Below, one piece after another: positions 1-11,457 of a DNA stretch of 64,000 nt. Position 1 is the first letter of the stretch. Every line of letters starts with the position of its first letter. The stretch is from Sipunculus nudus (Eukaryota; Annelida; Sipuncula; Golfingiida; Sipunculidae). The stretch covers positions 39,293,229 through 39,357,228 of the forward strand of contig CM049314.1 in the NCBI GenBank assembly GCA_026874595.1. The letters run 5' to 3'. The notes under the pieces are model-generated. The model made no database searches, was not told the origin of the DNA, and saw nothing but the letters and a program-made list of their open reading frames with translations. Position numbers and translations under genes: made by a program.

Positions 1-62
1 CGGGAATCGAACCCGGATCGTCAGCGGAGAAGGCCGGGCGTTTTACCACTCAGCTGTCCATT
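1..62 (-). mobile_element. tRNA-derived SINE head, family B, cut by window edge
   Basis: Read on the minus strand, this piece has an A-box-like AGCTGAGTGGTAAAACGC and a B-box-like GGGTTCGATTCCCG, spaced as in a tRNA-type pol III promoter. Related copies lie at 11264-11457 and 55802-55950. It runs off the left end of the window, so the tail is not seen. It could in principle be part of a real tRNA gene, but the sister copies continue into non-tRNA sequence, which favours a SINE. Confidence 0.6.
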
Positions 63-349
63 AAAAGGTACCCTGAGAAACGCAGAATCTCCTATATTTT
101 ACATATTTAATATGTAAATAGCTGACTTTAAGGATCATAGAAAGCAAATTATACTCTGTTTCCATAGAATAATAATACGGATATAATTTAGTATCACTAC
201 CGTAAAATTGGGGTAACATATTAACTGGAATGTATCTAAAACTAGTAAGCAGTCAGAAAGCTCACACATCCGCAAACAGCTGTATCCGCGTCCTAACCCT
301 ATTAATTTATTTTTTATTAATTTAATAGAATTAATTCCACGCATATGCC

Positions 350-1350
350 GAAAATTATATTATTCACTTAAATGCTTTGAAAATATCAGGTGATTTCAAC
401 ACAATTGGAAACCACTATGATAATCTTTCCACATGAATCAGTTAAAATTATTAAGGCCGTAAGGAGATTTGTGATGTTAAAAATCTAATAAAGGTATATG
501 GTGTCTGCCATTTTGTACACGCCCTCCCTGACTGATGGAAAATTTTAAGAATAAGCTTGAGGTGAACGCGGTCGCGCCTAGAGTGGCCCATAGGCATTGT
601 CTCTAATTATAATATGAAACGATAAAAAAAGTTTGGCAACGTTAGCGGATATATTTGTAGCAAGAACGGGAGGGTGTGGGGGGGGGGGGGGGAGGGGGGT
701 GACGTCACCATGACGACGAGAGAACGCAAGTTGAGTTACTTTCCAAAGCTCACTGGAGATAAAGGTGTCCTTCCTTTCCGCAGTTTATTTCGATATGTTC
801 TTAACCCTTTAAATTGAAATTTATGGAAAGGATGGATAGAGAGCAGGAAAACTGATTAAATTAAAGGACGGATACGTTCTTCTTTAAAGTTTTTGTGCTA
901 AAACAAAACACGGGGCACCAGATAAGAAGGCGGATCTTGTTCGGGCTGGATCCAGGTCGGCATATCAGTTGCTTCACACAAATTTACACACACAAACATG
1001 TACGATCAGATAATTCCCGGCACGGAAACTTTATTAATTTATTACGACAATGTCGACTTTATCATAATACAATTTTGTTTACAGAGGGGTCCTGTAATTC
1101 ATTGAGAAATCACGATGTAATACGTCCAGTAGGTCCATTTAATGAAAACGCAGTGACGTAAGCAGAGCTAAAATTGAGGTACAAATATAGTAGGGTTACG
1201 CAGTGAAAAGTATGCAACAGAATGGCTATGTTCATATACATAAAACGAGGATTGGTTAAAAACATAGTTAACAACATATCGTTCAAATAAAATGAAATTT
1301 GCAAGAAAAAATCTGGTTAAAATACGCATAAGTACGGTTATGGAAAAATG
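350..1350. other. Intergenic, no gene recognised; G-tract beside a CRE
   Basis: AT-rich sequence with no open frame I can support. The only notable spot is a run of 15 G (678-692) followed by GTGACGTCAC (699-708), a full palindromic cAMP-response-type element. Confidence 0.4.
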
Positions 1351-1585
1351 GAATTCCATTCCGGTTTCGGACTTTGTGACGGGGCAGTATCACACGTCCT
1401 CTCATTATACATCCTGGCATAAACCAAGAACGGTAACTACTGAACCTGCGGGCCCTTGGTGTGTAATCGTCCCATTGCTTGGCCATACCACCGAGCAGCC
1501 CCCGAAAGGCGCCTCGGCTGAGATTCGAACTCACGATTTCCCGGTTTTGAGTCCTGCGCTCTACCCCTGAGGCACAGAAGCCGGT
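1351..1585 (-). mobile_element. tRNA-derived SINE, family A (internally deleted)
   Basis: The minus strand reads a tRNA-like head (A box around CTCAGGGGTAGAGCGC, B box GAGTTCGAATCTC) followed by the family A body and a tail ending near GGAATTCCATT. Compared with the copy at 3827-4235, the part carrying the CTCTGCAG block is missing. Short open frames across it are artefacts of the repeat. Confidence 0.75.
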
Positions 1586-1904
1586 AGTATGATGCTATTT
1601 ACAGATACTGAATAATCTTGGCAGTCGGTTAATAAGTGCTAGCAACTGTACCACACAGCTTCACTAATTACTGAACAGTTGTTCTCTCAAAAATGTTTTA
1701 CTATTTTCCAACATATTCAGAATTATAACAGATGTAAATGGGGGTAGAGTAAATTTAGAATAATGATTTTAATGGTTTTGTTCATGGCATAAGCTTTACT
1801 TCAACGTACCCATGCCTTTGCTTGAACGCTTATTTTTTCGTGTACTACAACCTGTTCAACAGAAATACACACTTTTGGGAGGGGGGGTATTATTTTTTTG
1901 TGGA

Positions 1905-2285
1905 GTTAACCGCCTCAATTTTTTAATGCTAACTTAACTACGTATATGATCTGCGTATGTACATCTGCTGAGTTCCATTTCCGTTTCGGACTACGTGACA
2001 GGGCAGTATCAAACGCTTCCTCTAATTGTTTTAACCAGACCCGGTGACTACTGCACCTGCGGGCCACTGGAGCGTAATCGCTCCCATTCCTGGGTCATAC
2101 CACCGAGGAACCAGCGAACGGAGCACTAGTCGTGAGTGAAACACGGCCGTGGGGCACGACCACTCCATTAAACCTGCAAAGCGCTCACTTTAGGATGGAG
2201 CCGACCGTGAAAAATCGCACCGACTCGGCTGCGATTCGACCTCATGATGTCGCGACTGTGAGTCCTGTGATCTACTCCTGCACGA
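1905..2285 (-). mobile_element. tRNA-derived SINE, family A (near full length)
   Basis: The minus-strand order is a tRNA-like head (2285 downward), the body with the GTGAGCGC block, the GGTGGTATGACCC-type middle, then a tail through CGAAACGGAAATGGAACT to GAGGCGGTTAAC near 1905. Its tail matches that of the plus-strand copy ending near 4235. B-box bases are diverged, so it is probably inactive. Confidence 0.75.
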
Positions 2286-2834
2286 CAGATACACTCTTGC
2301 TTAATTCTTTAATTTTCATTTAAACTAATATATTAAAAAGTGAGATATAATAACGCAAATTATTCATTTTGTGAGAGCAGCTGACCTTATATTCCATTTG
2401 CTACTAAATTATATTGTATCTTTAAAACGGTACCAAAGCTCTGTTAACCTTTTTACTAGGCATTTTGTTTTTCATTTAAAGAGGCTTTTTCTATAATTTT
2501 ATCCAATTTTAACCAGGTAAAACATAAACACCAAATATCTATTAGAATGGTTCATATTGAGAATTACCTGTCAAACCAGATGTTACAGCTTTGCACAGCT
2601 TACTCATAAGGTTGAACAACTATAGCGCGGCGTGCCTTAATTCAGCCGAAAATCATTCAAGCCTAACCACTGAAAACAAGCAGAAGAAGATTGTTTTGGG
2701 GGTGATTTATAAAATGAAAAATTAACATTCCAAGCAGTTTTGCAGTTCTACTGTTTAGTTGTATTTATTATAAGCTAACAGGTTTAATGACAATATAATG
2801 CAACACATACTTGAGACAGTGTGCAGTTATGATC

Positions 2835-2942
2835 TCATTTGGTTTTGCGGCGGGACTGCGATAATATTAACCGCAAATATGCCCCCCCCCCCCCCACACA
2901 CACACACACTGGTCTCAGAACGGTGACTTAGTCGACCGGCAT
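2835..2942 (-). repeat. Interspersed repeat with poly-C tract (pairs with 7128-7245)
   Basis: The reverse complement matches 7128-7245: CCGGTC, ACCGTT.TGAGACCAG, a G-run (here C at 2882-2895), then GCATATTTG.GGTTAATATT and CGCAGT.CCGCC. The two copies are inverted relative to each other and flank the + innexin-like gene and the 3182-3386 exon. Confidence 0.6.
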
Positions 2943-3181
2943 CACTCCTTAAACAAACGGATTTGATTTCAAATAACTTTTCCTTGTTTATAATTCTTCT
3001 CTTTTTCTTTCCGCTGTAATTTTTTTCATGAGATCTCCAATATGGCCGATTTTCGATAGTTAAACAATATTTTTTTAACTTTTCACATCATATTCTCAAT
3101 TAGCGTTAATCGACTTGGGTTATGATGATGATTGACAAGTTTCTGTGGTGTTGATGAGGTCACAACTTGTTGTTTTTCCAG

Positions 3182-3386
3182 GATGTGGATCAGGATATGT
3201 CACTTGGCCCGGAGACCGGCAGACCGTTACCAAACAAATTCCAAGAACCCCAATACTGAACGTTCTGGCAAATATCCCGCTGTCCTTATTTATGAAATAC
3301 CAAACAACCGTTAAAAGGCTAACCAATATAGACTTTGACCAGACAGCCGGGGATTTCTTCGTGTGTGCAGATTGTGCTGGGTCATC
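3182..3386 (+). CDS. Candidate internal coding exon, product unknown
   Basis: A 205-nt open stretch sits between a good acceptor (pyrimidine run ending TTTTTCCAG) and a strong donor (GTGAGTATG). It begins with two bases completing a codon and ends with two bases of a codon. The roughly 68 encoded residues have a coding-like composition, including GYVTWPGDRQTV near the start, NIDFDQTAGDFFVCADC near the end, and four cysteines that suggest an extracellular domain. I do not recognise the family. No partner exon was found nearby, so it could be one exon of a gene with long introns or a stranded exon from a duplicated gene. Strength rests on the two splice signals plus the open frame. Confidence 0.4.
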
Positions 3387-3826
3387 GTGAGTATGTCTTT
3401 TCTTCACTTCTTCACATACTTAATCATGTTTGTTTTTCGTAACAACTATCCCTCTCTTTCCTTGCTTAATATTTAATTTTTATTTTGTTTTGTTGATTGT
3501 ATCCATGACATACTAAATAGTAAGACTAGATTTCAAGGTATAAATTGGAGCTATGTACCATAGGAAGAAGAGAATTCTTTTAACTTAAACAAGTGCCGTA
3601 ACAATACATTCTAATTGCACATTTTCTTTCAAAAAGCGTATTTAAACTGAGGCCCCAATACAATACTGACAAATTTGTCACAACCGAAATATATTGGGCC
3701 AGGGTATTCTCTCACGTGCCTGGGGTCAAAGTTTTTTTTTCAATATGATACCGAAATTACATATGTAATACGAAAAATATTTTCGTATTTCCTCTTGTTT
3801 GTCGATTTTTATAACATGTATGACAT

Positions 3827-4240
3827 GCCGGCTTCTGTGGCTCAGGGGTAGTGCACAGGACTCAAGGCCGGGAGGGCATGAGTTCAAATCTCAGCCGAGG
3901 CGATGGGATTTTCACGGTCGGCCCCCACCCAGGGTGAGCGCTCTGCAGACTTAATGAGAAGGCAGTGCTCTACAGCCGTGTATTACTCACAAAATGAGTG
4001 CGTCTTAGGAGGGTTCATCGAAGTTATCACCCAGCAATGGGGATTATTAGACACCTAGGGCCCGCAGGTGCACTAGACACTTGCCTTGGTGACGCCAGGA
4101 TACAAAAATAATATGATAGGAAGCGAGTGCTACCACCCTGTCACGTTGTCCCAAACCGAAATGGAACTCTGCAGATGTTCATACGTAGATTAAGAATAAG
4201 TTAAGAGAACATAAAAATCGAGGCGGTTACCTACACCAAA
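3827..4240 (+). mobile_element. tRNA-derived SINE, family A (fullest copy)
   Basis: The head GGCTTCTGTGGCTCAGGGGT is followed by a B box (GAGTTCAAATCTC), a body with GTGAGCGCTCTGCAG, GTGTATTACTCACAAAATGA, GGGCCCGCAGGTGCACT and CCCTGTCACG, then TGGAACTCTGCAGATG and a tail ending GAGGCGGTTACC. This copy gives the family layout (~410 bp). Others are at 1351, 1905, 26876, 37920 and 61056. Bivalve tRNA-type SINEs of similar design are known, but I cannot confirm family identity. Confidence 0.8.
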
Positions 4241-4679
4241 AACAAAATCTAATAATAATAAAAATAAAAATGGTATTCCATTTACATATGGACAACGGTT
4301 TCAGTATCACAATGCGTATACACGAAACTATCAGAGCACTGTTAATTACATCCTGGTCAAAGACGTGTATCTGCAGTCATCGGTGTCGGGGTCTCCTGTC
4401 CCTGATGAGCTTTCTTTCTGTATTTGTAAAACACCTAGCCACTGAAACTACGTAGTTTTGCCAAACAGGAAAACTCACAACCAGGCATGTGTGATAAACG
4501 ACTACCTCACGTTCATTGATAAACTTCCGATCTTGTTCAAATTTACTTTGACAACCCCTAACGTGAATGATAAATATTATTCGACGTCGCTTCATAGATA
4601 TTGGTCAAAGGCTCTTGGATATGATAAATGTGTAATTAATTGAAATATGTTTTATGTGTTTCAAGACCTGCCGCTAGAG

Positions 4680-5275
4680 ATGGGAGTTCTATTATGGAGA
4701 AGGGGGACTGCACATCCAAGTGACATTTTTATCCGCAACGTGGCGCTGGTGACGCTTCTAGTGCTCGGCGTTCTTTTGATTTGGGACCAATCCCGAAGAC
4801 CAAAGTCAGGTACAATAATAATATATATTCAATAATCATTTTAAAGGAGGGGATTTATACAGCAATACTAACTTGCTTATAAAATTCAGCGTCCTCTTTC
4901 TGATGTGGCAATGGATTTGAGAAAAACAACAGTAATATAACGTTCTCGTAGAGTACACACTTCAAGCTGAATGAAAGTTTAATTCAGCCTAAATATTATA
5001 TAAACCAATCTTTTCTGAAAAAGACGCTCTCCGCCCTTTCGAATATCTTTCGTTTCCGTGACAGACAATGCCCCCCCCCCCCCGGGCTTCACAAAAGTGT
5101 GTATACAAGATCATGAAATCCTGATGGATAATTTGTTTATCATATAAACTACACTAGAAAAATGATTCGGATATATATGTATATATATATTTATATATAT
5201 ATATATAGTTAAATACATGTATACATGTGTGTATATATATATATATATATAGACACACATATATATATATACATG

Positions 5276-5314
<39 letters not shown>

Positions 5315-6414
5315 CCTAATTAGCCAATTCAAGCAAGCTTCCTCAGTTACTCCTCGTGATCTAGGTATAGGTTCCTGTCTGTGTATATCTATCATTAGTA
5401 AAATTTAGATTTAGTAATGAAAATAGGCAAAGGCAGGTTCTGTATGATGCCATCACTTGACCAAACCATTGTATATTAAGTAATAGTTTTTTCGTGTTTA
5501 ATGTTTTATATATTCTTCCAGATGGACTTGCCGTGTCCTGCTGGTTACCTCCTCACTTTTCTGACACTCACACGAAATTCGCTACTCACATATGCAAAGA
5601 AACGGATCAGAAGTATGCCCCGGGTGATATGTATATTCCTCACATAGAAAACATGACAAAGGAACCTATTGACTTAAATCCTGGAGACGTTCGGAGTCCT
5701 TACTCCTGGGCAAACGGCTTAAAGAAGGAGAGTATAGAAGTCTACGTAGTTGCTGAAGCCGCCATTGTTGCCGTGGCGTATCTTCTCTTGCGTAACATCG
5801 CAGGAAGAGCACGCACGCAGGCACATGTGCTTAACGGAGCATTTAATGGTACCAAGATCCTTCAACAGGCGGCGCTGCGGTTGAAGTCATCTTTTTCCAC
5901 CGCTGTCAGCTATATGGTGATTCAATCGCTTTATTTCTTTAGTATTATAATTATGCTGGCCAAGACCCGCAAGCTTTTACCTACATCGCTTCCATCTGCT
6001 GCGCCCAGTCAGAATTTCCTGTGTGATTTCACAATCAGACGTCTAGGAAATGTACATCGGTATACAGTACATTGCATCGGTACTCCTCCGGAACCGGAAA
6101 TGCCATCAGGAATGTCGCAAATGGTGATCTACGTTAACGTCGTCTTGTGTGGTGTGCTGGCTTTGATGATCTTACTTCACTTAATCCAGACCGTCTTACT
6201 GGCTCCCTCCTCAAATGACGTCACCGCGGCCTTCGGGTCAAAGGTCATCTCGTCCACCACAGATCGTCTGCTGTTCGGCTGCAGTGACATGAATTTGGCC
6301 GCCATGTTTCTCGACAGTGTCACTGGTCCTCATACTGTCATTATCTCACAACAGGAGAAGGGCGATGCACCCGATAACCCCGGAACTGAAAATGATCTGT
6401 ATCCCTTAGTTTAA
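4680..6414 (+). CDS. Innexin-like channel protein, two exons, intact
   Basis: Coding exons 4680-4809 and 5522-6414 (donor CAG|GTACAA, acceptor TTCTTCCAG, phase 1) give 340 residues. Innexins form hexameric or larger plasma-membrane channels. Seen here: TM1 about 20-36; extracellular loop 1 with C50-W51 and C68 (C-x17-C, classical innexin spacing); TM2 about 114-134; TM3 about 172-190; loop 2 with C211 and C228 (C-x16-C) in [18 protein letters not shown], very close to the innexin signature; TM4 about 243-271; a 69-residue tail. The start was chosen because the paralogue also begins MG.LL and 4680 follows the shared N terminus; an in-frame ATG at 4647 is the alternative. Odd points: short N terminus, short cytoplasmic loop (~37 residues), and an N-glycosylation sequon at N87 in loop 1, which suggests a non-junctional pannexin-like channel. 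Confidence 0.85.
5168..5310. repeat. Compound (AT)n/(GT)n microsatellite in innexin intron
   Basis: Alternating AT tracts are broken by GTGTGTAT and ACACAC and end in a (TG) run. It lies in the single intron of the + innexin-like gene. The paralogue's intron also carries an (AT)n tract (35935-35981). Confidence 0.85.
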
Positions 6415-6745
6415 CAGTAAAGCCAACACAACACTGGAATTTATGGTTTTATATACTAAGAGAAATCTGTGTCATTGGCATGGTACAAGTTATGACTATA
6501 TTTTGCTTATAATTTATCACATATGCCTTTATGTGAGTCAGACAAAACTACATGGCTTCAGTGACTTGGTATTGGATATTAAACGAATACAAAAAATGCC
6601 TTTTCCTCTCATGGCAAACTTCTTCAAAATAATTACATTTAATCATGTCGTAGTATTTTTAATATATCGCAGACAAACAAATAAATAAGATTTTACTCAA
6701 ACAATGAGCTAATGAGAAAGATAGTTATTTAAAAAAAAATAAAGA
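6415..6745 (+). other. Probable 3' UTR of the + innexin-like gene
   Basis: AT-rich sequence downstream of the TAA at 6412-6414 with possible poly(A) signals (AATAAATAAG near 6678, AAAATAAAG near 6735). The open frame within it lacks any recognisable feature. Confidence 0.35.
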
Positions 6746-7127
6746 TGACCGCGTATGTGAGATTATTAAGAAAGATATATTTTCAATGATTCAACAAAAT
6801 CAACGTGCCAAAACAAAACGCTGCTTTGTTTCGACCGAAACGTACATTGTTAGGTTTAAATCTTGTGTTTAACATAAAAGGAAAGTGAGAGCGGGATCGC
6901 GGACAATACATCTCATTAGACATTCTTTTTCTTTCAAAATTGTATCAAACGTCTGGCGTATATGACATGTCCTGATTAAAAAAATATCCTAGAAAACAAA
7001 CAGGATTGAGCTCATCTGTACCAGTGAAAACATCTGACAACTGTCATCTTTAATTACTATTGAGAAACTTTCTATCGTGCTTTCAAGCTTTTAACGTTAA
7101 ATACCAGCCATTTATTTGTGGCTTTTG

Positions 7128-7245
7128 GCCGGTCAACAAAATTACCGTTATGAGACCAGCATGAGCACCTATGACCGTTCGCCTTGGGGGGGGGGGGCAT
7201 ATTTGTGGTTAATATTACCGCAGTTCCGCCTCAAACCTGATGTGT
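7128..7245 (+). repeat. Interspersed repeat with poly-G tract (inverted partner of 2835-2942)
   Basis: CCGGTC, TTACCGTTATGAGACCAGC, a run of 12 G (7186-7197), then GCATATTTGTGGTTAATATT and CCGCAGTTCCGCC. It matches the minus strand of 2835-2942. No terminal repeats were identified. Confidence 0.6.
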
Positions 7246-7259
7246 GATTATGCAATACA

Positions 7260-7995
7260 CAATATTCCGATTTCATATGATATCATTATATACTATGACA
7301 ACTTTTAGTCTATAAAACATTTCTTAACTGCAGGAATCGGCCATATTTATCAATATATCTCCAAAATTATCCTTTTTGTATTGCTGTTAATGTTTCCGCT
7401 TGAATAATGCTCATATGAGGTTACACCGACTCATACGCCCATATAAGTAAACTTTGTGAATTTGCAACATCTGACCCGGTAGGAAATTGTCAATATTTAT
7501 GCAGCACTCCAAGGGATGTTTTGGATTTATTGTAATATCTGGTTAAAAGTACCTACATTTGTAAAGAGCGTTTAAATCCACAAATACTGAGATTTACATA
7601 GCTTATAGATGTTAACAGACAAAGTTATGTTGTTCAAGAGAAATATAGGTTATACAAGCATTTTAATTAATTTGTGTTTATATATATGTATATGTATATG
7701 TATATATTTATGTATATACATATGTGTGTGTGTAAGTTTATAAATATATCAGGTTAAAAAAAATTAATTACAAATTAAGGTGAATAACAGTGTACTTTTC
7801 TCATTTCAAATAATTCGTGTCAATATCCAGAAACTGATTATATTGTGTATAGGTTATGCCATGAATAAATGAATTTTTATTCGGAATCGCTCTAAATTCA
7901 CATCATAATTCGTTATATTTATAGAAGAAAACTTGTTAAAATATCAGCATAAAACACATTGTTGAAAAAATTAAGTTATCAGAAATAAGTACATA

Positions 7996-8049
<54 letters not shown>

Positions 8050-8280
8050 TTCATTTGTACTCCTTGGTTAGATCCCTCTTTTCCTAAATCCTGGATCCGC
8101 ACAGCTTGGACCACTTACTATGAGTGTGCATGATTGTACCAGGAGTAGATCTCACACAGAGGGAGAGGGGCAGAAGGCATAAAATACCAGCAGGAATTCC
8201 TATGATCTTGAAATGGACATTAGCTTGATAAAGTCTATTTTAATTGGCCAGCCAGCTATGATGTGGGGTTTCATCTTCAC
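7260..8280. other. Intergenic, AT-rich, no gene seen
   Basis: No supportable open frame. Contains AT-rich tracts (7680-7740) and a pure (AT)n microsatellite at 7999-8046. The sequence 8047-8280 leads into the duplicated block and has no recognised function. Confidence 0.4.
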
Positions 8281-9722
8281 GTTAGTAATCTCTCTGCCAA
8301 CCATATCCAAACAACAACACTTAACACCTACGATTGAGTGAGCAGTTTTAATTGGAATATGGGTTTCATCTTTTATTAAAGGGTTCTAATACTCACATCC
8401 ATGTTAGTCCCAGACCGTAGTAGCGAGGACTACAGGATTAACCGCGTACGTCAGACCGTCCAACACCTTCTTTTGTTGATAGCTCTAAAACCCCTGCTGA
8501 TTTCTTGACCCATTTTTAGTCACAAATATTAGTCACATAACGAGCATGTCATTGAATATTGTAGGTGGCGCCATCTGTGGTAGACCTTTTTTCCGGCCAC
8601 AGTTCTATTTGGATAATTTAGTAAATTAGAAAGCTGAACCTTCCAAATCATATACATAGATTCATTAGAACAAATGGGATTAACACAATGGAATAGGATT
8701 GTTATTAAAATGATGGTTTACTATGTTTTTTGTGGATCACGAAATTCTGTATTTTCATAATTCCATTTTTAATGAAAAATCTGCTATTTTTTATCTTTTG
8801 AACTCCTGCAAAGATTATTAGCATGTTGGGCGGACACAATCATCATGTGCATGCTGTTTGATATTTCACCAGCAGATGGCACCACCAGTGGTCGTGTCCT
8901 CTATGTGCGGCAAAATGATATATTTTAGTTATTCTTGAAGTAGTCTTGAAATGTCAAATATATGCAAAATATGGTCCCATTATCCTGGAGTAAGAGAATA
9001 AATTGCATGTAACTAAACTGTGCATTTAAATAGAAATAAAATGCATGTGAATGGGGTATTGTATCTCCTGACTAAGAAATGATTTTGATAAGGTCGCATC
9101 TTGTGAGTGAGATAACTCGAGAAGAGTTTGACTGATCTTTTTCTTCAAAATTTTATTGCTCATAGATATGAGGACAAAGTTTATTTAAAAGGGGTTCATG
9201 ATCTTTACTATTGGAGTAACCTTGACCTTGAATAGGTTCATTTTAGCCAATTTTTGCATATAATCACCCGTGTCTGAGGAGTGTTTCAACAGATTTGCTC
9301 CATGTTTGTTTCTGTTGGAAGCTCTTGAACAGCTTTATCATGCGCTGAACTCTGGTGGCGCCAACTCTAATAATTTTTTCCCTTATGGTCATCTATGAAA
9401 TATATCATACATATTTCAGGAATGCTGTCAGCTATCGACCTGGAATTCTGCACAGTCACAGATCGCAGATATATTTATCGCATACATAAGACCGGTGGCG
9501 CCACTGGTTTTCGTTTTTCTGCTACAAAAAGTCCCCCATATCTTAGGAGTGGTTCAACAGATTTGGTTTATCTATGTTTTATATGGAAAGCTTGTGGTCA
9601 TCTTTCTTATAACTGAACTCAGATGGCGCCACCTATAAAGATTTTTTTTCCCCTTTATTGCCATATACGCGTCTGTTTTGGGTAAATATCACACATATCT
9701 CTGGAATTGTTTAAGTTATTTA
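8281..9722 (+). repeat. Tandem duplication, copy 1 of a 1,442-bp unit
   Basis: The segment starting GTTAGTAATCTCTCTGCC recurs with few substitutions 1,442 bp downstream (9723). Matching landmarks are all offset by exactly 1,442: AGGTGGCGCCATCTGTGG at 8563/10005, TGGTGGCGCCAACTC at 9353/10795 and the open frame at 9395/10837. Near identity implies a recent event. The 73-codon frame in each copy is part of the repeat, not a gene. Confidence 0.9.
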
Positions 9723-11162
9723 GTTAGTAATCTCTCTGCCACCGATATCCAAACAACAACACTTAACACCTACGATTGAGTGAGCAGTTTTAATTGGAAT
9801 ATGGGTTTCATCTTTTATTAAAGGTTTCTAATACTCACATCCATGTTAGTCCCAGACCGTAGTAGCGAGGACTACAGGATTAACCGCGTACGTCAGTCCG
9901 TCCAACACCTTCTTTTGTTGATAGCTCTAAAACCCCTGCTTATTTATTGACCCAGTTTGGTCACAAATATTAGTCACATAACGAGCATGTCATTGTATCC
10001 TGTAGGTGGCGCCATCTGTGGTAGACCTTTTTTTCCGGCCACAGTTCTATTTGGATAATTCAGTAAATTAGAAAGCTGAACCTTCCAAATCATATACATA
10101 GATTCATTAGAACAAATGGGATTAACACAATGGAATAGGATTGTTATTAAAATGATGGTTTACTATGTTTTTTGTGGATCACGAAATTCTGTATTTTCAT
10201 AATTCCATTTTTAATGAAAAATCTGCTATTTTTTATCTTTTGAACTCCTGCAAAGATTATTAGCATGTTGTGCGGACACAATCATCATGTGCATGCTGTT
10301 TGATATTTCACCAGCAGATGGCACCACCAGTGGTCGTGTCCTCTATGTGCGGCAAAATGATATATTTTAGTTATTCTTGAAGTAGTCTTGAAATGTCAAA
10401 TATATACAAAATATGGTCCCATTATCCTGGAGCAAGAGAATAAATTGCATGTAACTAAACTGTGCATTTAAATAGAAATAAAATGCATGTGAATGGGGTA
10501 TTGTTTCTCCTGACTAAGAAATGATTTTGATAAGGTCGCATCTTGTGAGTGAGATAACTCGAGAAGGGTTTGACTGATCTTTTTCTTCAAAATTTTATTG
10601 CTCATAGATATGAGGACAAAGTTTATTTAAAAGGGGTTCATGATCTTTACTATTGGAGTAACCTTGACCTTGAATAGGTTCATTTTAGCCAATTTTTGCA
10701 TATAATCACCCGTGTCTGAGGAGTGTTTCAACAGATTTGCTCCATGTTTGTTTCTGTTGGAAGCTCTTGAACAGCTTTATCATGCGCTGAACTCTGGTGG
10801 CGCCAACTCTAATCATTTTTTCCCTTATGGTCATCTATGAAATATATCATACATATTTCAGGAATGCTGTCAGCTGTCGACCTGGAATTCTGCACAGTCA
10901 CAGATCGCAGATATATTTATCGCATACATAAGACCGGTGGCGCCACTGGTTTTCGTTTTTCTGCTACAAAAAGTCCCCCATATCTTAGGAGTGGTTCAAC
11001 AGATTTGGTTTATCTATGTTTTATATGGAAAGCTTGTGGTCAACTTTCTTATAACTGAACTCAGATGGCGCCACCTATAAAGATTTTTTTTTCCGTTATT
11101 GCCATTTACGCGTCTGTTTTGGGTAAATATCACACATATCTCTGGAATTATTTAAGTTATTT
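9723..11162 (+). repeat. Tandem duplication, copy 2 of the 1,442-bp unit
   Basis: Second copy of the unit described at 8281. The junction lies at TTTAAGTTATTTAGTTAGTA. The copy ends near 11162, where sequence continues with the next diverged ~268-bp subunit rather than a third copy. Confidence 0.9.
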
Positions 11163-11263
11163 GCCTGAAATTTTGCAAAGTCATATATCACGGATATATT
11201 TATCGCATACATCAGACAGGTGGCGCCACTGATAATCATATTGCTGCTACCAAAAAGAATCAC

Positions 11264-11457
11264 CCATGGGCAGTCGAGGGGTAAAACGCTCTCCTCCAGT
11301 GAGCCGGATTCGATCCCCGGTGTGGCCATCTGAGTGGGTTATCGTTGCCGTTGGTTTCCTCCATGTTCTCCTGTTTCCTCCACCACTAGAGACTACTGAA
11401 CGCCATCATCTGAGCCATGGAGAGTGCTTGATAAGTTTAATAAATCAAGCCATGTAA
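11264..11457 (+). mobile_element. tRNA-derived SINE, family B
   Basis: A-box-like GTCGAGGGGTAAAACGC, B-box-like GGATTCGATCCCCGG, then TGTGGCCATCTGAGTGGGTT, a pyrimidine-rich body and a tail with GATAAGTTTAATAAATCAAG. It matches 55802-55950 and the 1-62 fragment. It is inserted in the TGGCGCCA array. Confidence 0.75.

Noticed and set aside
1511-1585. tRNA gene on the minus strand
   Set aside because: A and B boxes are present, but the acceptor stem pairs poorly and the same sequence recurs with a SINE body attached.
9395-9616. 73-codon frame repeated at 10837
   Set aside because: It lies inside the 1,442-bp duplicated repeat, spans TGGCGCCA units, and has no protein-like features. Its duplication reflects the DNA repeat.
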